Shown one piece after another: positions 7,245 to 17,905 of a DNA stretch of 64,000 nt. Each line of letters begins with the position of its first letter. The first letter of the stretch is position 1. The stretch comes from Microbacterium sp. 1.5R (lineage in GTDB: Bacteria; Actinomycetota; Actinomycetes; Actinomycetales; Microbacteriaceae): assembly GCF_001889265.1 (NCBI RefSeq), contig NZ_CP018151.1:2604001-2668000 (forward strand), given 5' to 3'. The notes beneath the pieces were generated by a model. That model was not told the origin of the DNA and searched no databases. It saw only the letters and a list, made by a program, of their open reading frames with translations. The translations under genes and the position numbers were made by a program.

Positions 7245-9833
7245 ATGCCTCAAAAGAATCGCACGGTGAAAGGTGCGCTCGGCGGAGTCCTCGGACTCGT
7301 CGGGCTGAGCACCGTCGCCGGTCTCCTCGTCGCGGCCAGCGTCACCCCGGTGCTCGCCATGACCGGTATCGCCGGGTCGCAGGCCCTCACCATCTTCGAG
7401 GACCTCCCCGAGAACCTCCAGGTCGGCGCTCCGATGCAGCAGTCGACCATCTATGCGACGGGTCTCGACGGCAACCCCGTCGCACTGGCGTCGTTCTACG
7501 AGCAGAAGCGCATCCCGGTCGCCTACGACCAGGTCGCGCCCGTGATGTACGACGCGATCCTCTCGAGCGAGGACAAGAACTTCTACACCCACGGCGGAAT
7601 CAACCTCGGCGCGACGATCAAGGCCGCAGTCGGGAACGTCGCCGGCACGACCGATCGAGGAGCGTCCACGATCACCCAGCAGTACGTGAAGAACGTCCAG
7701 GTGCAGGAATGCGAACAGGACGTCGATCCTGGAGCCGAGGACTACTCGAAGCAGATCGAGCAGTGCTTCCTCGATGCGGCAGTCGCGAAGGGCGGCGAGG
7801 GCGTCGAGCGCAAGCTGCAGGAGATGCGCTACGCGCTGAAGATCGAGAAGGACTACTCGAAGAACGAGATCCTCCTCGGCTACCTCAACATCGCCAACTT
7901 CGGCGGCACCATCTACGGCATCGAGGCCGCAGCGAACCGGTACTTCTCCACCAGCGCGGCGAATCTCAGTCTCGCGCAGGCGGCGACGATCGCCGGCATG
8001 GTGCAGGAGCCCAACCGATTCCGCATCGACCGCCCCGAGGGAATCTGGACGGATGACGCCGGCGTGGCGCACAACGGGGACGCCGACGGCTACAAGGACA
8101 CGAAGGATCGCAGAGACTACGTCCTCAATCGGATGCTCGCGGACGCGAAGATCACGCAGGCCGCGCACGACGAGGCCGTCGCCTCGCCGGTCACGCCGCT
8201 GCTGAGCGAGCCCCAGCAGGGCTGTGCGGCCGCGGGCGACAACGCGTACTTCTGCCAGTACGTGAAGGCCGTCATCGAGAACGACGAGGCGTTCGGCGCC
8301 ACGGAAGAGGAGCGTCGCTCGAACCTCCGCCGCGGCGGAATGGAGATCTACACCTCCCTCGATCTGCGGGTCCAGCAGCCCGCGATCGACGCGGTCAGGG
8401 CGCAGGTCCCGCAGGCGATGCCCGGGATCCTCGTCGGTGGCACCGGAGTGTCGATCGAGGCGTCCACGGGTCGGGTACTCGCCATGGCACAGAACACCGT
8501 CTTCAACGAGACGACCGAGGCCAACCTGGCTGCGGGCGAGACCTCTCAGGTCTTCGCGGCCGACAAGGCGCATGGCGGCTCGACCTACGGGTTCGAGACG
8601 GGATCGACCTACAAGCTGTTCACGCTTCTGAGCTGGCTGGAGTCCGGCCACTCCGTGAACCAGGTCCTCGACGGTCGCCTCAAGACCTTCAGCCCCTTCA
8701 CCAGGTGCGGGGACAAGGTGACGAACAGCTCCAAGATCAACAACTTCGGCAACTCCGGCGGCTCGGTGGGCAGCGTGCGACAGTTCACCGCGCAGTCCCT
8801 GAACACCGGTTTCCTCGCGATGGCGCAGCAGCTCGATCTCTGCGACATCAACGAGGTGGCGAAGCGACTCGGCGTCCACTACGGCAACGGCGACGACATC
8901 ACGGTCGGCGGAACGAACGCCAACACCGCTCCGAACGATCCGTTCCCGACGGTTCTGGGCTCGAAGAGCGTGGCTCCTCTGCAGATGGCCGGCGCCTACG
9001 CCACCGTCGCCAACAACGGCGTCTACTGCGAGCCTCGCGTGATCGACCGGGTCGTCGGCGAGGACGGCGCGGAGATCACTCCTCCCGCGCAGAAGTGCTC
9101 CCAGCAGCTCACCCCCGAGGTCGCCGCGACCGCCGCGTACGCACTGCGAGGCGTCATGGAGGGCAACGGCACCGGAACGAGGGCCAACCCGTACGACGGA
9201 ACCCAGCTGATCGGCAAGACCGGTACCGCCGAGAAGGAGCACACCATGCTCGTCGAGTCGAGCACCAAGGTCACGACAGCGGTGTGGGTCGGAAACGTCG
9301 ACGGCCGCGTGCCGCTGAACGACTTCCGCAACGGCAACGGGACGCGACTCGGCGATATCCGCTACGGCCTCGCCAAGGCGATCCAGGGTGCCGCGGATGC
9401 CGTGTACCCCGCGGAGGACTTCCCTCGCCCCGACGACAAGCTGGTTCGTCAGGTTCTGACGAACGTTCCCGACGTGGTGGGCAAGTCCGTCGGCGAAGCG
9501 ACCTCTCTCATCGAGGCTGCGGGCTTCACCGCAGCCGTCGGACCCGCCGTGGACGGTCCCGCCGGCGATGTCGTCATGGCGCAGGACCCGTCCGGACAGG
9601 CCCCGAGCGGTGCGACGATCACGATCTCGCCGAGCAACGGCCAGGGCGCGACGGTGCCCGACATCACCGGACAATCGAAGGCCGAAGCGCAGAGCGCGCT
9701 GTTCGGGGCAGGGTTCTCGTCGATCGACTTCGACGGGTCATGCAACGGTCAGAACGCCGCGGTCACGTCCACCGACCCGGCCGCGAACACACCGACGACG
9801 AAGAGCACGTCCATCAAGGTCCGCTGCAAGTGA
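7245..9833 (+). CDS. Class A penicillin-binding protein with PASTA domains (PonA2 type)
   Basis: Bifunctional peptidoglycan synthase of 862 residues. In order: one membrane anchor (about 10-40), GT51 glycosyltransferase with SEDKNFYTHGGIN (catalytic E109) and RGASTITQQYVKN (138-150), transpeptidase with STYK (nucleophile S454), SLN (S518) and KTGT (K658), and two PASTA repeats from about 740 to the end (PDVVGKSVGEA..., PDITGQSKAEA...). It polymerises and cross-links glycan on the outer membrane face; PASTA repeats bind wall fragments. It resembles mycobacterial PonA2 in architecture and position, with the phosphoesterase directly downstream. Confidence 0.95.
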   Translation: MPQKNRTVKGALGGVLGLVGLSTVAGLLVAASVTPVLAMTGIAGSQALTIFEDLPENLQVGAPMQQSTIYATGLDGNPVALASFYEQKRIPVAYDQVAPVMYDAILSSEDKNFYTHGGINLGATIKAAVGNVAGTTDRGASTITQQYVKNVQVQECEQDVDPGAEDYSKQIEQCFLDAAVAKGGEGVERKLQEMRYALKIEKDYSKNEILLGYLNIANFGGTIYGIEAAANRYFSTSAANLSLAQAATIAGMVQEPNRFRIDRPEGIWTDDAGVAHNGDADGYKDTKDRRDYVLNRMLADAKITQAAHDEAVASPVTPLLSEPQQGCAAAGDNAYFCQYVKAVIENDEAFGATEEERRSNLRRGGMEIYTSLDLRVQQPAIDAVRAQVPQAMPGILVGGTGVSIEASTGRVLAMAQNTVFNETTEANLAAGETSQVFAADKAHGGSTYGFETGSTYKLFTLLSWLESGHSVNQVLDGRLKTFSPFTRCGDKVTNSSKINNFGNSGGSVGSVRQFTAQSLNTGFLAMAQQLDLCDINEVAKRLGVHYGNGDDITVGGTNANTAPNDPFPTVLGSKSVAPLQMAGAYATVANNGVYCEPRVIDRVVGEDGAEITPPAQKCSQQLTPEVAATAAYALRGVMEGNGTGTRANPYDGTQLIGKTGTAEKEHTMLVESSTKVTTAVWVGNVDGRVPLNDFRNGNGTRLGDIRYGLAKAIQGAADAVYPAEDFPRPDDKLVRQVLTNVPDVVGKSVGEATSLIEAAGFTAAVGPAVDGPAGDVVMAQDPSGQAPSGATITISPSNGQGATVPDITGQSKAEAQSALFGAGFSSIDFDGSCNGQNAAVTSTDPAANTPTTKSTSIKVRCK

Positions 9834-10765
9834 CGTCTCGCCACGCGGCGCACCCGGCCCTCATCGCGCTCGGCGCGGTGGGGGCCGCTGGTGCCGCAGC
9901 CGCCGTCTGGGGCATCGGCATCGAGCGCTACCTCTTCACGGTGCGTGAGGCGACCGCATCCGCTCTCGCCCCGGGTTCCGCACCGTTGCGCGTGCTGCAC
10001 ATCTCGGACGCGCACATGGCTCCGTGGCAGCACCGCAAGCAGGACTGGCTCGCGTCACTCGCGCAGCTGAAGCCCGATCTCATCGTCAACACCGGCGACA
10101 ATCTCGGACACCGCGACGGTCTCGCCGGGATCAGACGTGCCTTCGAGCCGTTCGCCGGAATCCCCGGTGTCTTCGTGCACGGTTCCAACGACGTCATCGG
10201 CCCCTCGCCGCGGAATCCGATCCGCTACTTCGCCGGCCCGTCGCAGCGCCCGAGAGAGCTGAACTTCCTCGACACCGATGCGATGGACGCGTACTTCACC
10301 GACGAGCTCGGATGGACGAGCCTGAACAACGCCGCAGCGCGACTCATGGTGGCCGGCAGTCCCCTGGACCTGTTCGGCGTGAGTGATGCGCACTGCGACT
10401 GGGACCGGCTCGAGGACCTGCCGGACGCCATCGATGCTCTCGGCCCGCGGACTGCCGGCACATCCGTTCTCGGCGTCACGCACGCGCCCTATCAGCGCGT
10501 CCTGAACGGGTTCGTGGAGATGGGCGCCGACGCCATCCTCGGAGGCCACACGCACGGCGGTCAGGTGTGCCTGCCCGGTTTCGGTGCTCTCGTCGCGAAC
10601 TGCGACATCCCGCTGAAGCAGGCGAAGGGTCTCAGCACGTGGACTCAGGGCGATCGCGCCGTGCCCCTCAATGTCAGCGCGGGCTGCGGACACTCGATCT
10701 ACGCGCCGATACGCTTCGCGTGCCGCCCCGAGGCGACGCTGCTGACCCTGACGGCGCGCGGTTGA
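9830..10765 (+). CDS. Membrane-anchored metallophosphoesterase
   Basis: 311-residue protein of the calcineurin-like phosphoesterase family. A hydrophobic helix (about residues 10-30) anchors it, followed by the metal-site motifs [21 protein letters not shown] and GGHTHGGQ in the usual order. Start GTG at 9830 overlaps the ponA stop as GTGA, so translation is coupled. The same pair exists as Rv3682-Rv3683. The substrate is unknown; an envelope lipid or phospho-intermediate is possible from the context but not shown. Confidence 0.88.
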   Translation: MTSRHAAHPALIALGAVGAAGAAAAVWGIGIERYLFTVREATASALAPGSAPLRVLHISDAHMAPWQHRKQDWLASLAQLKPDLIVNTGDNLGHRDGLAGIRRAFEPFAGIPGVFVHGSNDVIGPSPRNPIRYFAGPSQRPRELNFLDTDAMDAYFTDELGWTSLNNAAARLMVAGSPLDLFGVSDAHCDWDRLEDLPDAIDALGPRTAGTSVLGVTHAPYQRVLNGFVEMGADAILGGHTHGGQVCLPGFGALVANCDIPLKQAKGLSTWTQGDRAVPLNVSAGCGHSIYAPIRFACRPEATLLTLTARG

Positions 10766-10797
10766 TGCCTCGATTCGGCGCTGGGAGCATTTCGCTG

Positions 10798-10803
10798 TAG
10801 ACT
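10798..10803 (+). promoter_or_regulatory. -10 element of tRNA-Pro
   Basis: TAGACT, 15 bases before the mature 5' end. The same hexamer precedes tRNA-Ser and the SRP RNA gene in this window. Confidence 0.6.
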
Positions 10804-10818
10804 CGGAGGGTTGCAAAA

Positions 10819-10893
<75 letters not shown>

Positions 10894-10904
10894 AAGTAAC
10901 ACCG

Positions 10905-10930
10905 GAAGGCCGTCCTCACGGGCGGCCTTC
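10905..10930 (+). terminator. Hairpin downstream of tRNA-Pro
   Basis: GAAGGCCG and CGGCCTTC form an 8-bp stem 13 bases after the tRNA, followed by TCTGT. A likely terminator separating the tRNA from the VanZ-like gene. Confidence 0.7.
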
Positions 10931-10961
10931 TCTGTATCCGGAACGAGGAGAAAGGCACCGC

Positions 10962-11438
10962 ATGAGTCGCTTGCTCCCCCCGCCTCGACGACTGACCCGA
11001 GGCATCGCCCTCGCTCTCGCCCTGCCGTTCTTCGGCGGCATCGCGCTGCTGACGCTCACGCCGACGCGCATCGAGCAGTCCATGCCGAACCTGCTCGATC
11101 TCGTGCTGTCCGTTTCGCACCGACTGGGGTGGGAGTCTCTTGATTTCACCCGCCTCGAGGTCATCGCCAACGTTCTGGTCTTCGTGCCCATCGGCATCCT
11201 GGCGTTCATCCTCGTCCCCCGCCGCCTCTGGCCGCTGGCGCTCGCCCTGGGCCCGGCAGTGTCCCTCTCCATCGAGGCCGCCCAGCGCCTCGCCCTGCCG
11301 AATCGCACGGCCACCGTGTCCGATGTGATCGCGAACTCCGGCGGCGCGCTGATCGGCGTAGCGCTCGCGATCCTGTGCACCCTCCTCTTCGCTCCGCGTG
11401 TCTCTCAGCACCGCCCGTCTACTCTGGAAGCATCATGA
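10962..11438 (+). CDS. VanZ family membrane protein
   Basis: 158-residue integral membrane protein with four likely helices (about 12-32, 65-82, 85-105, 118-140). The segments ANVLVFVPIGILAF and SIEAAQRL...SDVIANSGGALIG are the VanZ-like core. The founding VanZ gives low-level teicoplanin resistance, but chromosomal homologues like this one have no assigned role. GAGGAG precedes the start. Its stop overlaps the next gene's ATG (ATGA), indicating an operon. Confidence 0.85.
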   Translation: MSRLLPPPRRLTRGIALALALPFFGGIALLTLTPTRIEQSMPNLLDLVLSVSHRLGWESLDFTRLEVIANVLVFVPIGILAFILVPRRLWPLALALGPAVSLSIEAAQRLALPNRTATVSDVIANSGGALIGVALAILCTLLFAPRVSQHRPSTLEAS

Positions 11439-12190
11439 CCTCGCCTGCACTCGTCGCCTTCGATCTCGACGACACCCTCGCCCCGTCGAAAGAGCCCATC
11501 GATGCTCGCATCGCCTCGTTGCTGCACGCGCTGCTGCAGCGGGTCGAGGTCGCGATCATCTCGGGCGGCAACGAGGCGCAGTTCCGCGCTCAGGTGATCG
11601 CGCGGCTCGGAACCATCGACGAGGCGGCCGCGGCGCGACTGCACCTGCTCCCCACCTGCGGCACACGGTACCTGCGCCACGACGGCACGGATTTCTCGCC
11701 GCTCTACGCCCATGACCTCACCGCGGAGCAGAAGGCCGGCGCTCTCGCCGCCCTGCGCGAGGAGGCGGAGCGTCTGGGGCTGTGGGAGTCTCAGCCCTGG
11801 GGTGAGATCCTCGAGGACCGCGGATCCCAGATCACCTTCTCTGCGCTCGGGCAGAAGGCTCCCCGCGATGCCAAGCACGAGTGGGACCCGTCCGGTGCGA
11901 AACGAGAAGCTCTTCGGGACGCCGTGGCGGCGAGACTCCCCGAGCTCGAAGTGCGATCCGGCGGTTCGACCTCCATCGACATCACTCTGGCCGGCATCGA
12001 CAAGGCCTTCGGCATGAAGCAGCTCGCCGAGCACACCAGCATCCCCCTCACCTCGATGCTGTTCTACGGTGACCGACTCGATGAAGGCGGCAACGACTAC
12101 CCCGTCCTGGCGATCGGAGTGCCCTCGGTCGCGGTCGAGGGGTGGGAGGACACCGCAGACAAGCTCGACGAGCTTCTCGCGACCCTCTGA
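11435..12190 (+). CDS. HAD-IIB hydrolase resembling eukaryotic-type phosphomannomutase
   Basis: 251-residue haloacid dehalogenase superfamily enzyme. FDLDDTLAPSK (D10 nucleophile, D12 acid/base) is motif I, IISGGN motif II, and FYGDRLDEGGNDYPVL motif IV, which closely recalls the GDKT..GGNDHE motif of human PMM-type mutases. It could be a phosphatase or a hexose-phosphate mutase; the sequence does not decide. The ATG at 11435 is chosen by its 4-bp overlap with the VanZ-like stop and the family-typical N terminus. Confidence 0.82.
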   Translation: MTSPALVAFDLDDTLAPSKEPIDARIASLLHALLQRVEVAIISGGNEAQFRAQVIARLGTIDEAAAARLHLLPTCGTRYLRHDGTDFSPLYAHDLTAEQKAGALAALREEAERLGLWESQPWGEILEDRGSQITFSALGQKAPRDAKHEWDPSGAKREALRDAVAARLPELEVRSGGSTSIDITLAGIDKAFGMKQLAEHTSIPLTSMLFYGDRLDEGGNDYPVLAIGVPSVAVEGWEDTADKLDELLATL

Positions 12191-12224
12191 CCGCCCACCC
12201 CTCCCCTCGAATCCGGGGACGAGG

Positions 12225-13484
12225 TCAGCGGACGACGGCCTCCGACGCTGCCCGTGCGACCGGCACGAGGCGCGTGAGCTGAGTGACGTGCGACGGCTCG
12301 AGCTCCGCAAGTGAGGCGACGCCCAGAAGACGCATGGTGCGTTCGATCTCCGTCCGCAGGATCTCGATCGTGCGGTCGACGCCCGCACGGCCGCCGGCCA
12401 TGAGGCCGTAGAGGTAGGCGCGGCCGATGAGGGTGAAGTCCGCTCCGAGCGCGGCCGCCGCGACGATGTCCGCGCCGTTCATGATCCCCGTGTCGACCAT
12501 GACCGTGAAGTCGTCGCCCACGGCGGTCCGGACCTCCGGCAGAAGGTGGAACGGAATGGGTGCGCGGTCGAGCTGCCGCCCGCCGTGGTTGGAGAGCACG
12601 ATGCCGTCGACGCCGGCGTCACGCAGGCGCACCGAATCCTCGACGTTCTGCACGCCCTTGATCACGATCTTGCCCGGCCAGATGTCACGGATCACCGCAA
12701 GGTCGTCGTAGCTGATCGTGGGGTCCATCGCCGCGTCGAGCAGCTCGCCGACCGTGCCGCCGGTGGTGCTCAGCGACGCGAACTCCAGCTTCGGGGTCGT
12801 CAGGAAGTCGTACCACCACCACGGACGCGGGATGGCGTTGATGATGGTACCGAGCGTGAGTTGCGGCGGGATGCTGAAGCCGTTGCGCTTGTCACGCAGC
12901 CGCGCTCCGGCGACCGGGGTGTCCACCGTGAACTGCAGCGTGTCGAAGCCCGCGGCGGCAGCACGGCGAGTGAGTTCGTAGGAGATCTCGCGGTCGCGCA
13001 TGACATAGAGCTGGAACCAGTTGCGTCCGTGCGGGTTGGCCGCCTTCACGCCCTCGATCGACGTCGTGCCCAGGGTCGAGAGGGTGAACGGGATGCCGGC
13101 CGCCGCCGCCGCTCCCGCGCCGGCGACCTCGCCCTCTGTCTGCATGAGACGCGTGAAGCCTGTCGGCGCGATGCCGAACGGGAGCGCCGACGGGCCGCCG
13201 AGGATCTCGACCGCGGTGTCGACATCCGGAGCCGGCCGGAGGATCCCGGGGTGGAACTCCACATCCTGGAACGCCTGGCGTGCCCGCGTGAGCGACAGCT
13301 CGCCCTCGGCGGCGCCATCGGTGTAGTCGAACGCGGCCTTCGGCGTGCGCCTCTTGGCGATCGTGCGCAGGTCGTCGATCGTGAGCGCCGAGTCGAGACG
13401 GCGCTTCTTGCCGTTGAACTCGGGCTTCTTGAACTTCATCAGGTCGAGAAGCTCTGCGGGGTTGGGAACCTGGCGCTGGACCAT
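12225..13484 (-). CDS. lldD: FMN-dependent alpha-hydroxy-acid (L-lactate) dehydrogenase
   Basis: 419-residue member of the lactate/glycolate oxidase family, which oxidises an L-2-hydroxy acid to the 2-oxoacid. FMN-barrel landmarks are [28 protein letters not shown] and SNHGGRQLD with the catalytic base H300, then [16 protein letters not shown] at 13484 gives the conserved [12 protein letters not shown] start and has GAGAGGAC ahead of it; a longer frame upstream only overlaps the regulator gene. Eleven bp after the GntR regulator, with which it forms an operon, so L-lactate is the likeliest substrate. Confidence 0.9.
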   Translation of the reverse strand: MVQRQVPNPAELLDLMKFKKPEFNGKKRRLDSALTIDDLRTIAKRRTPKAAFDYTDGAAEGELSLTRARQAFQDVEFHPGILRPAPDVDTAVEILGGPSALPFGIAPTGFTRLMQTEGEVAGAGAAAAAGIPFTLSTLGTTSIEGVKAANPHGRNWFQLYVMRDREISYELTRRAAAAGFDTLQFTVDTPVAGARLRDKRNGFSIPPQLTLGTIINAIPRPWWWYDFLTTPKLEFASLSTTGGTVGELLDAAMDPTISYDDLAVIRDIWPGKIVIKGVQNVEDSVRLRDAGVDGIVLSNHGGRQLDRAPIPFHLLPEVRTAVGDDFTVMVDTGIMNGADIVAAAALGADFTLIGRAYLYGLMAGGRAGVDRTIEILRTEIERTMRLLGVASLAELEPSHVTQLTRLVPVARAASEAVVR

Positions 13485-13494
13485 GGCTGTCCTC

Positions 13495-14217
13495 TCAGTC
13501 GGTGGGTCGGACGCTGCGGGTGAGCCCCGCCGCGGTGTAGTAGCCGGTGATGTGCGCTCGGACGAGGGTCTGGGCGGTCGCCGCGTCACCCGCGGCGATG
13601 GCCTCGATGATGGCTCGGTGCTCGGCGCGCAGCAGGTCTGCCATGGCATCCCAGTCGGCGATGGATGAGGCGCCCTGCTGCACGTACGACTCGATGGAGG
13701 TGCGCAGGCCCGCCATGATCGCGGCGACGACGGTGTTGCCGCTCGATTCCGCGAGGGCGAGGTGGAGCTGGGCATCGAGGGCGAGGAACTCGTCAGGCGT
13801 CAGGGCGCCGACGTCCATCGCATCGAGCACGCTGTGCGCCGCGGTGAGATCGGGCGCGTGCTGGCTCGCGAGAGCGGCGACGACGGCGTCTTCGAGCAGC
13901 AGTCGGGTCTGCACCACGTCCGCGAGCGGAAAGCCCTGTGCGGCGACCTGGAGGCGCAGAAGCGTCGACATGCCACCGGACGGGGTCGCGATCACGATCG
14001 CGCCCGACTGCGGCCCCGAGCCGGTCGAGGTGCGGATCAGCCCCATGACCTCGAGCACGCGCAGCGCCTCTCGAACGCTCGAGCGCCCGACACCCAGGTC
14101 TGCGGCGAGCTCGCGCTCCGAGGCGAGACGATCACCGGGGCCGAGACGCCCGTCGAGCAGGTCGCTCTCGACGTGTTCGAGCACGAGCCTCCAGGCGCGG
14201 GCTGGCTGCTCCGGCAT
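13495..14217 (-). CDS. FadR-subfamily GntR regulator, LldR-like
   Basis: 240-residue transcription factor. The winged-helix N terminus contains [34 protein letters not shown] (about residues 28-62), typical of GntR proteins; the rest is an alpha-helical FCD ligand domain with D and H residues (AEHRAII, VRAHI) expected to hold a metal and carboxylate effector. It lies first in the operon with lldD and just downstream of two TGGTCNGACCA palindromes, so lactate-responsive self-control is likely. GAGGAGA precedes the ATG. Confidence 0.88.
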   Translation of the reverse strand: MPEQPARAWRLVLEHVESDLLDGRLGPGDRLASERELAADLGVGRSSVREALRVLEVMGLIRTSTGSGPQSGAIVIATPSGGMSTLLRLQVAAQGFPLADVVQTRLLLEDAVVAALASQHAPDLTAAHSVLDAMDVGALTPDEFLALDAQLHLALAESSGNTVVAAIMAGLRTSIESYVQQGASSIADWDAMADLLRAEHRAIIEAIAAGDAATAQTLVRAHITGYYTAAGLTRSVRPTD

Positions 14218-14263
14218 CCGCTCTCCTCATCGTGTGCATCGGCGGCATCGATCCTCGACGCGG

Positions 14264-14280
14264 CTGTGGTCTGACCACAG
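14264..14280. promoter_or_regulatory. GntR/LldR operator 1
   Basis: CTGTGGTCTGACCACAG is a perfect 8-1-8 palindrome containing TGGTCNGACCA, the FadR-subfamily recognition type. It lies 46 bp upstream of the regulator's start. Confidence 0.75.
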
Positions 14281-14288
14281 TACCGTGT

Positions 14289-14301
14289 GTGGTCAGACCA
14301 C
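14289..14301. promoter_or_regulatory. GntR/LldR operator 2
   Basis: GTGGTCAGACCAC is a perfect 6-1-6 palindrome whose centre is 23 bp from that of operator 1, about two helical turns, allowing dimers to bind on the same face. Confidence 0.72.
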
Positions 14302-14355
14302 GCAATCGGGGTACGACGACACAGCGCCCGAGGGCGGAGCAGGACGCGAGGGCAT

Positions 14356-15009
14356 TCAGCCCAGCCGCCCACCCGACTCTTCGAGGTAGCACGCGCCGCA
14401 CAGCGACTCGTAGGTCGTGATCTCCGGCGCCAGCGATCCGTCAGCGCCCTCGTCGATGGCGACCTGGTCGCCGTCGAAGACGAACCGACCACCGATCACA
14501 CGACCGTTGAAGACGGCCTTGCGCCCGCAGCGGCAGATGGTCTTCAGCTCCTCGAGGGAGTGCGCGATCGCGAGCAGACGAGCCGACCCCGGGAAGGCGT
14601 GGGTGAGGAAGTCATTGCGGATGCCGTAGGCGATCACCGGGATGCCGTCCTCGATCGCGATGCGGAAGAGGTCGTCGACCTGCTCCGCCGTGAGGAACTG
14701 CGCCTCGTCGATCAGGAGGCAGGCGACATCGATCGACCCCCCGCGGACCGGTTCATCGGCGACCGCACGGCGCACGCGATCCCGGTGCTCGTCGAAGAGC
14801 TCGCGGACGTCGGCATCGGGAGCGATGAGATAGTCGACGTGCCGCGTGACACCGAGTCGACTCGCGATCTCGGATGCACCCTTGGTGTCGATCGCCGGCT
14901 TTGCGAGCAGCACGTGCTGGCCGCGCTCCTCGTAGTTGTACGCGGCCTGGAGCAGCGAGGTGGACTTGCCCGAGTTCATCGCCCCGTAGCGGAAGTAGAG
15001 CTTCGCCAC
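14356..15009 (-). CDS. tdk: Thymidine kinase
   Basis: Salvage enzyme phosphorylating thymidine to dTMP, 217 residues. P-loop GAMNSGKST (9-17), DEAQFL motif, the lasso region and zinc-binding cysteines CRCG and CGAC near the C terminus define a type II thymidine kinase. Start GTG at 15009, seven bases after the mqo stop and without an obvious Shine-Dalgarno sequence, suggests translation coupled to mqo. Confidence 0.95.
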   Translation of the reverse strand: MAKLYFRYGAMNSGKSTSLLQAAYNYEERGQHVLLAKPAIDTKGASEIASRLGVTRHVDYLIAPDADVRELFDEHRDRVRRAVADEPVRGGSIDVACLLIDEAQFLTAEQVDDLFRIAIEDGIPVIAYGIRNDFLTHAFPGSARLLAIAHSLEELKTICRCGRKAVFNGRVIGGRFVFDGDQVAIDEGADGSLAPEITTYESLCGACYLEESGGRLG

Positions 15010-15016
15010 CGGCGCG

Positions 15017-16489
15017 CTACTCGTTGATGCCGAGCGTGGCCGCCGTCGCCGCGGTGGACTTCGCCGCCAGCTCGGGGTCCTTGTTCAGCTGCTCGCCGAA
15101 TGTCGGGATGAGCTTGCGCAGTTCCGACTCCCAGCCGGGGTACTCGTCGGGGAAGCACTTCTTCAGCAGATCGAGCATGATCGGCACGGCGGTGGAGGCG
15201 CCGGGCGAGGCGCCGAGCAGACCGGCGATCGAACCGTCGGCCGCGGACACCACTTCGGTGCCGAACTGCAGGATGCCGCCCTTCTTGGGGTCCTTCTTCA
15301 TGACCTGGGCGCGCTGCCCCGCGTCGATGAGCGTCCAGTCCTCGTCCTTCGCCGTCGGCATGAACGTGCGCAGGCTGTCGACCTTCTTGGCGTGGTTCTT
15401 CAGCAGCTCCCCCACCAGGTAGGTGATGAGGTCGGGATTCGCGAACGCGACGCGCAGCATCGGCCACAGATTGTGCGTGCGCACCTGCGACACGATGTCG
15501 AGCATCGAGCCGTTCTTGAGGAACTTCGGGCTGAAGGTCGCGAACGGACCGAACATCAGGGAGGCCTCGCCGTCGACCACGCGCGTGTCGAGGTGCGGGA
15601 CCGACATGGGCGGGGCGCCCACCGAGGCCTGCGAGTACACCTTCGCCTTGTGCTGCGCGACGATCTTCGGGTTCGAGGTCTTGAGGAACTGCCCGCCGAT
15701 CGGGAAGACACCGTAGCCCTTGATCTCGGGGATGCCCGAGCGCTGCAGCAGCTTGAGCGCCCAGCCGCCGGCGCCGACGAACACGAAACGCGCCTTGATC
15801 TGGTTCGGCGTGCGACCGATCGTCGTGCGGTAGTTGATGAGCCAGGTGCCGTCCTTCTGCTTCTTCAGGCTCTTGACCTCGTGGTTGGTGCGCAGCGCGA
15901 CGCCCGACTCGGTGAGGTGGTCGAAGAGCTGGTGCGTCAGCGCACCGAAGTCGACGTCGGTTCCGGCGGGCACGCGGGTGGCCGCGAACGGCTCGCCCTT
16001 ACGGCGCTGCTGCATGAGCAGCGGCGCCCACTTGTTGATGACGCGGGAATCCTCGCTGTACTCGATGCCCTCGAACAGCGGCTGCTTCTTCAGGACCTCG
16101 TAGCGGTCCTTGAGGTACTTGACGTCCTTCTCACCGCGCACGAACGTCATGTGCGGCGTCGCGTTGATGAAGGTCGACGGCGCATCGAGCACGCCGCGAT
16201 CGACCAGAGACGACCAGAACTGACGACTCTGCTGGAACTGCTCGTTGATCGAGACGGCCTTGGCGGGGTCGAGCGGAGCGCCCTTCTGCTGCGGCATGTA
16301 GTTCAGCTCGCAGAGCGCCGCGTGGCCGGTGCCCGCGTTGTTCCACGGGTTCGACGATTCCTGAGCCACATCGGAGAGTCGCTCGAACGCGACGATCTTC
16401 CAATCCGGCTGCAGCTCGTGCAGAAGGGTACCCAGGGTGGCGCTCATGATGCCACCACCGATCAAGACGACATCGACGGTTTCGGTCAC
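15017..16489 (-). CDS. mqo: Malate:quinone oxidoreductase
   Basis: FAD-dependent membrane-associated enzyme oxidising L-malate to oxaloacetate and passing electrons to quinone, serving the TCA cycle and respiratory chain. The N-terminal dinucleotide fold VVLIGGGIMSATLG, the ESSNPWNNAGTGHAALCELNYMP segment, VGAGGWALKLLQ and C-terminal GLLGASPGASTAVPIML are characteristic; about 490 residues matches the family. Start GTG at 16489 is preferred over the adjacent GTG at 16492, because a TAGACT -10 box lies 6 bases ahead, predicting a leaderless mRNA. Confidence 0.96.
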   Translation of the reverse strand: MTETVDVVLIGGGIMSATLGTLLHELQPDWKIVAFERLSDVAQESSNPWNNAGTGHAALCELNYMPQQKGAPLDPAKAVSINEQFQQSRQFWSSLVDRGVLDAPSTFINATPHMTFVRGEKDVKYLKDRYEVLKKQPLFEGIEYSEDSRVINKWAPLLMQQRRKGEPFAATRVPAGTDVDFGALTHQLFDHLTESGVALRTNHEVKSLKKQKDGTWLINYRTTIGRTPNQIKARFVFVGAGGWALKLLQRSGIPEIKGYGVFPIGGQFLKTSNPKIVAQHKAKVYSQASVGAPPMSVPHLDTRVVDGEASLMFGPFATFSPKFLKNGSMLDIVSQVRTHNLWPMLRVAFANPDLITYLVGELLKNHAKKVDSLRTFMPTAKDEDWTLIDAGQRAQVMKKDPKKGGILQFGTEVVSAADGSIAGLLGASPGASTAVPIMLDLLKKCFPDEYPGWESELRKLIPTFGEQLNKDPELAAKSTAATAATLGINE

Positions 16490-16495
16490 CACGAC

Positions 16496-16501
16496 AGTCT
16501 A
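16496..16501 (-). promoter_or_regulatory. -10 element of mqo, leaderless type
   Basis: TAGACT, 6 bases, then GTG at 16489; no Shine-Dalgarno sequence. Confidence 0.6.
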
Positions 16502-16572
16502 GTTCGCGGTCACGGCAGGACAGACCACGCGGGGCCGTCCGGCGAGACCGGATCCGCATGACCGCGATGCGG

Positions 16573-17742
<1,170 letters not shown>

Positions 17743-17828
17743 CTACCGTGCCGTCCGGTGATCGAGGACCGACCGTCGGGCGGGGTGCGGGCCGGGTCAG
17801 CATCCCGAGTCAGTTTTGCGGATCGAGT

Positions 17829-17890
17829 CACGATTCGCGGACGGGATCAGCTGACACTTCCGCAGATAGTGCGGTCATCCGCAGATCGTG
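17829..17890. repeat. Short intergenic repeat cluster, TCCGCAGAT(A/C)GTG type
   Basis: Three copies of a 13-mer lie between lysC and asd: TCCGCAGATAGTG (17859-17871), TCCGCAGATCGTG (17878-17890) and, inverted, TCCGCGAATCGTG (17829-17841 on the minus strand). Copy 1 and copy 3 face each other and could form an imperfect stem. Not a terminator in form; origin and role are unknown. Confidence 0.6.
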
Positions 17891-17905
17891 CGCGATCGGC
17901 GGAGG

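Noticed and set aside
7218..9674. 818-residue minus-strand open frame opposite the PBP gene
   Set aside because: Antisense shadow made by GC-rich third positions; the PBP on the plus strand has all catalytic motifs.
13485..13775. N-terminal extension of the lactate dehydrogenase frame
   Set aside because: It overlaps the regulator gene almost fully and is Arg/Ser/Pro-rich; ATG 13484 gives the conserved start.
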